Of a stretch of 5,981 nucleotides of DNA, positions 5,910 to 5,981 are shown piece after piece. The DNA lies in NCBI GenBank assembly GCA_019415525.1, contig DXZA01000088.1, positions 1 to 5,981 of the forward strand, written 5' to 3'. The position numbers were made by a program, and so were the translations under genes. The notes beneath the pieces are model-generated. The model worked only from the letters and a program-made list of their open reading frames with translations, ran no database searches and had not been told where the DNA came from. This stretch comes from Tyzzerella sp. GTDB taxonomy: Bacteria > Bacillota > Clostridia > Lachnospirales > Anaerotignaceae. Position 1 is the first letter of the stretch; the number at the start of each line of letters is the position of its first letter.

Positions 5910-5981
5910 ATCTATAATTTACCTCCAATACAATAATATATAACATTTATTTTTTATTTTATAAATAATTATATAATATAT

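Noticed and set aside
5745..5936. 63-codon open frame on the + strand
   Set aside because: It lies antisense to the N-terminal half of lplA and its ribosome site, has no ribosome binding site, and reads as low-complexity Asn/Ile/Phe-rich sequence. It is a shadow of the real gene.
5927..5981. Promoter for lplA on the - strand
   Set aside because: Several TATATT-like words and a TG-preceded TATATA exist, but almost everything here is A or T, so no specific -35/-10 pair can be singled out.

Overview
The window looks like chromosomal DNA of an anaerobic, endospore-forming member of the Clostridia. The base composition is very AT-rich and codons strongly favour A/T endings. There is a spoVAC-spoVAD-spoVAE cluster without spoVAA or spoVAB in front of it, a classical rubrerythrin as found in anaerobes, and TGG-coded tryptophans throughout (normal bacterial code). 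Genus and species cannot be named from the sequence alone.

Layout. Positions 1-204 contain nothing I can support as a gene. Positions 205-1086 hold a badly decayed gene for a large serine recombinase (the TnpX/phage-integrase type that moves mobile elements). It can be read only by hopping frames, and it carries stops, frameshifts and internal deletions. A hairpin plus T-rich tract (1072-1108) closes this relic. Then come spoVAC, spoVAD and spoVAE (1176-3006), tightly packed with overlapping or nearly overlapping stop and start signals. Next is rubrerythrin (3096-3635), with a perfect-consensus vegetative promoter of its own and a strong terminator. mnmA (3751-4836) follows with its own promoter. 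Last is lplA on the opposite strand (4920-5909), facing mnmA. An unusually long 27-bp perfect inverted repeat between these two convergent genes serves as a terminator in both directions.

How the genes work together. SpoVAC, AD and AE are parts of the channel that loads dipicolinic acid into the developing spore and releases it in germination. Rubrerythrin removes peroxide. MnmA thiolates U34 of tRNAs. LplA attaches lipoate to 2-oxoacid dehydrogenase or glycine-cleavage subunits. The last three are housekeeping functions with no obvious pathway link to the spore genes. However, no terminator is visible between spoVAE and rbr, so read-through could give rubrerythrin a forespore supply.

I found no convincing undescribed multi-gene system. 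The most unusual items are the recombinase relic directly upstream of a sporulation operon, the 27-bp terminator repeat, and a dyad that spans both core elements of the rbr promoter.
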